A stretch of DNA of 64,000 bases from Merluccius polli (Eukaryota > Chordata > Actinopteri > Gadiformes > Merlucciidae), in assembly GCA_030340625.1 (NCBI GenBank), contig JAOPHQ010003134.1, positions 27,501 to 91,500 on the forward strand, in the 5' to 3' direction. Positions 61,773-64,000 of the stretch are shown here, piece after piece. Made by a program: the position numbers and the translations under genes. A model generated the notes under the pieces. The model was not told the DNA's origin, made no database searches, and worked only from the letters and a program-made list of their open reading frames with translations. Within the stretch, counting starts at the first letter, position 1. Every line of letters begins with the position of its first letter.

Positions 61773-64000
61773 GGCCATCAGTCCCTGTGCCTCGTCCCTC
61801 CGAAGCTGAATCCAGAGTTTCCAACCCAGCCTGGTTCGGTTACATGGGCTATTAAAGTGAGGTTCTGGACCAGGTCAACGTCCATCATGATACTCTCTAC
61901 AATCCCAATACAACACGGTGGGTTTACATCCGTGTGATGACGTGTTTGGTTTTAAAGTGTGTTAAGTCAGCAATCGGAGTTGTCGGCACAAAAGTGACAC
62001 ATTCGTGCAGAATTGCAAAACCGCGTCCATAAGCATTAAAAACTTCATACACCGCGTTGGTCTCGTCCGCCCATCAGCCCCCCGCTGACCCGACCTCGTG
62101 GCTCCGACCTGCAGGTGCGCCGCGCGGCCACCAGGGCGCAGTGTTTCCACCTTTCACACCAACCACGTGTCTTCCCCTCTTGTAGATCAAAAATGGCTCT
62201 TACACGGTTCCAAATGAGATCTGCACTTAATACAATTTTTTATTAATTAAAATGTCCCAATAATAGTTTACTGAACGAGTAAAAATATAGTAATCTTGAC
62301 CATATATTACTTATTTTAGACGTAGGCCTATTTACCATATGCATACATTGAAGACCCCCTTGCACACATAGTTGAAAAATATTCTATATACTGAATTAGT
62401 TTAAACAAAACATGTTCACAAAAAAGATCAAACCATTATGGCTTTGCAGCATCTCCAACCATTACCTCCTGTGCCAGGATATGACGTCAACACCAGACCC
62501 CCCCCCCCCCCCCCCCCCCCCACCCCCAATGACCTCATCCCACTCAGACCTCCCTCTCCCCAAATGTCCATATTTGACCCATGCATCAAAAAAACTATAC
62601 AAACGTACGGTTAAGTTAGAAGACAACCGTTCTCTACCCCCATAAGCACTTTGTAGGTCCACTTTGAACCAAGTTACACTCCTTGTCGTGGCTTCAGCTT
62701 TAGAGGAACCAGCTGGTTTCCAATAGCAGCACATCAACCCCAATGAACGGATGGAAACGGGGCTCGAATTCATCAGGGCAACGAGTGCCTAGGGAAAAAT
62801 GACTGCTACTAAACACAGATAAAAACATAATCCATAGGTTTTGTGGCAGACCGATAACCAGTATGGCGCTAAACGGCTGTACCGCACACCCAGCAGGCAG
62901 GCCCCGCTTCGAGAGGCTGCATACTTGGTGCTAGAGACGCATTTTTGCATTTCGTTATGCACCGGTGGAACAGGAGCAACCGGACGCTTCACTGTGACGC
63001 CACCCCTACTCCTCACGTACCGCCACCAGACCAAAAAAAAAGACAGCAACAGTTGTTTTATGTTTTTTTCAGGTGACGTGGACGGGGGGAGATAACGGCA
63101 CGACTGTTTTCTCGTGTTAAAAGGTGAACCTGCCGTCTTCCTTCCAACATCTCGGCTCAACCGAGGTAGACGAGGGAACATGTTGGGTTCGCCGCCAGGT
63201 GAACTGGAGGGGGTCACATATCCGATGGAAAAACCTCCGGGTGATAACAGTGTTAGCCAGACACTTTTAATTTCAGATTTTGTTTTTTTTTAAACAATGG
63301 ATGATTAGCAGACCAGGTGGTGGACTCCAATGCAGCAGGTATAGAGAGAGTGGTGGGGGTCTGGAAGGTCTCCGGTCTCGTAGGTCAACCCTGATCCTCT
63401 GTGGGATGGCCGGGGTTTGGGTGGGACAGAGGGGTTTGTTATGTTGTTCACCAGATTAACGTGTGAATGTGTTCGTTTTAGGAGAAACAAATAAACTTTA
63501 AAAAATAAAAAAAATAAGGAACAGAAGCACAAAGACAGAAATCGAGAGAATTGCTTGTAAAATTACTTTCTTTTTTTTTCTTTTTAAATGTCGATAATAT
63601 TTTTTGTATATAGGTAGATAATGTTTGGTTGATTCAAAGAAGGGAAAGGAGGGAGGGAGCAAGAAGAACGTAAAAGGTCATTACAATCAGAAGGTCTTCG
63701 CTCACTAGCTAGGTCAACAGAAAACCAGTTAAACATGCAGTAACGTGAAAGTATAACGAAAAAAAAAGAATGACACAAAATAAATCAGTACTCCAAAACC
63801 TCCACGAGATCATATCAAAATTAGTTTGCCCGTGACTAATACCGCGTAATTCAATGTTGTCCTCCAACAAATAGATTGATTCTCATAAAAAAAAAAAATT
63901 GAATTTAATAATTATTATTTTTAAATAAAATGGCTAATTGACATTATTGCACATGTGCAAAAGAGACAGTAATACTAACTAGCTGTAGACCCGCGTCTCG
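61773..64000. other. Distal intergenic DNA without recognised genes
   Basis: Poly-C at about 62500-62521; otherwise unique-looking, AT-rich towards the end. ORFs here are short, lack recognisable homology and show no splice pattern I trust. The next gene is not reached. Confidence 0.6.

Overview
This is vertebrate nuclear DNA, almost certainly from a ray-finned (teleost) fish. It contains one split gene with GT-AG introns, a CpG-rich promoter, tRNA-derived SINEs with the tail common in fish genomes, fish-type hAT and MITE elements, and a very high density of long (TG)n, (CA)n, (GA)n and poly-C/poly-G tracts. That short-repeat density is reminiscent of cod-like (gadiform) genomes, but the species is an inference I cannot confirm.

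The gene is sbf1 (SET-binding factor 1, also called MTMR5), on the plus strand from the ATG at 2651 to the stop at 54894. I assembled 40 coding exons whose phases all join. They give 1842 codons, close to the roughly 1,870-1,890 residues of mammalian SBF1. Domain order is split DENN (exons 1-11), SBF2-type linker (about 14-19), GRAM (21-23), myotubularin-like catalytically dead phosphatase (about 26-35), coiled coil (36) and C-terminal PH (38-40). The pseudo-active site in exon 31 has Leu and Val where active myotubularins have the catalytic Cys and Arg. Three further in-frame exons look like cassettes: 22357-22437 in the DENN region, and 45147-45242 and 46251-46325 back to back in the phosphatase-like region.

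Layout: 1-2365 is upstream DNA with a TTAGG-rich minisatellite, a long hairpin and an AT microsatellite. 2366-2935 is the GC-rich promoter/5'UTR with a 24-codon upstream ORF. 2706-17469 is a 14.8-kb first intron full of microsatellites, a 31-bp minisatellite, a 48-nt G tract and mobile-element remnants. 17470-54894 holds the other exons. 54895 to about 57080 is the 3'UTR. From about 57.6 to 61.4 kb lies a nested repeat block: a decayed minus-strand Ty3/gypsy-like retrotransposon, a small hAT-like element with perfect 8-bp target duplications, a 35-bp minisatellite, and an inverted array of tRNA-like units. I recognise no gene in 61.4-64 kb.

The most unusual structures are the roughly 1.2-kb inverted repeat filling the last sbf1 intron, the palindromic tRNA-like array at about 59.2-60.6 kb, complementary (CA)n/(TG)n tracts at the two ends of intron 27, and many 3' splice sites whose upstream tract is a (TG)n, (CT)n or poly-C repeat.
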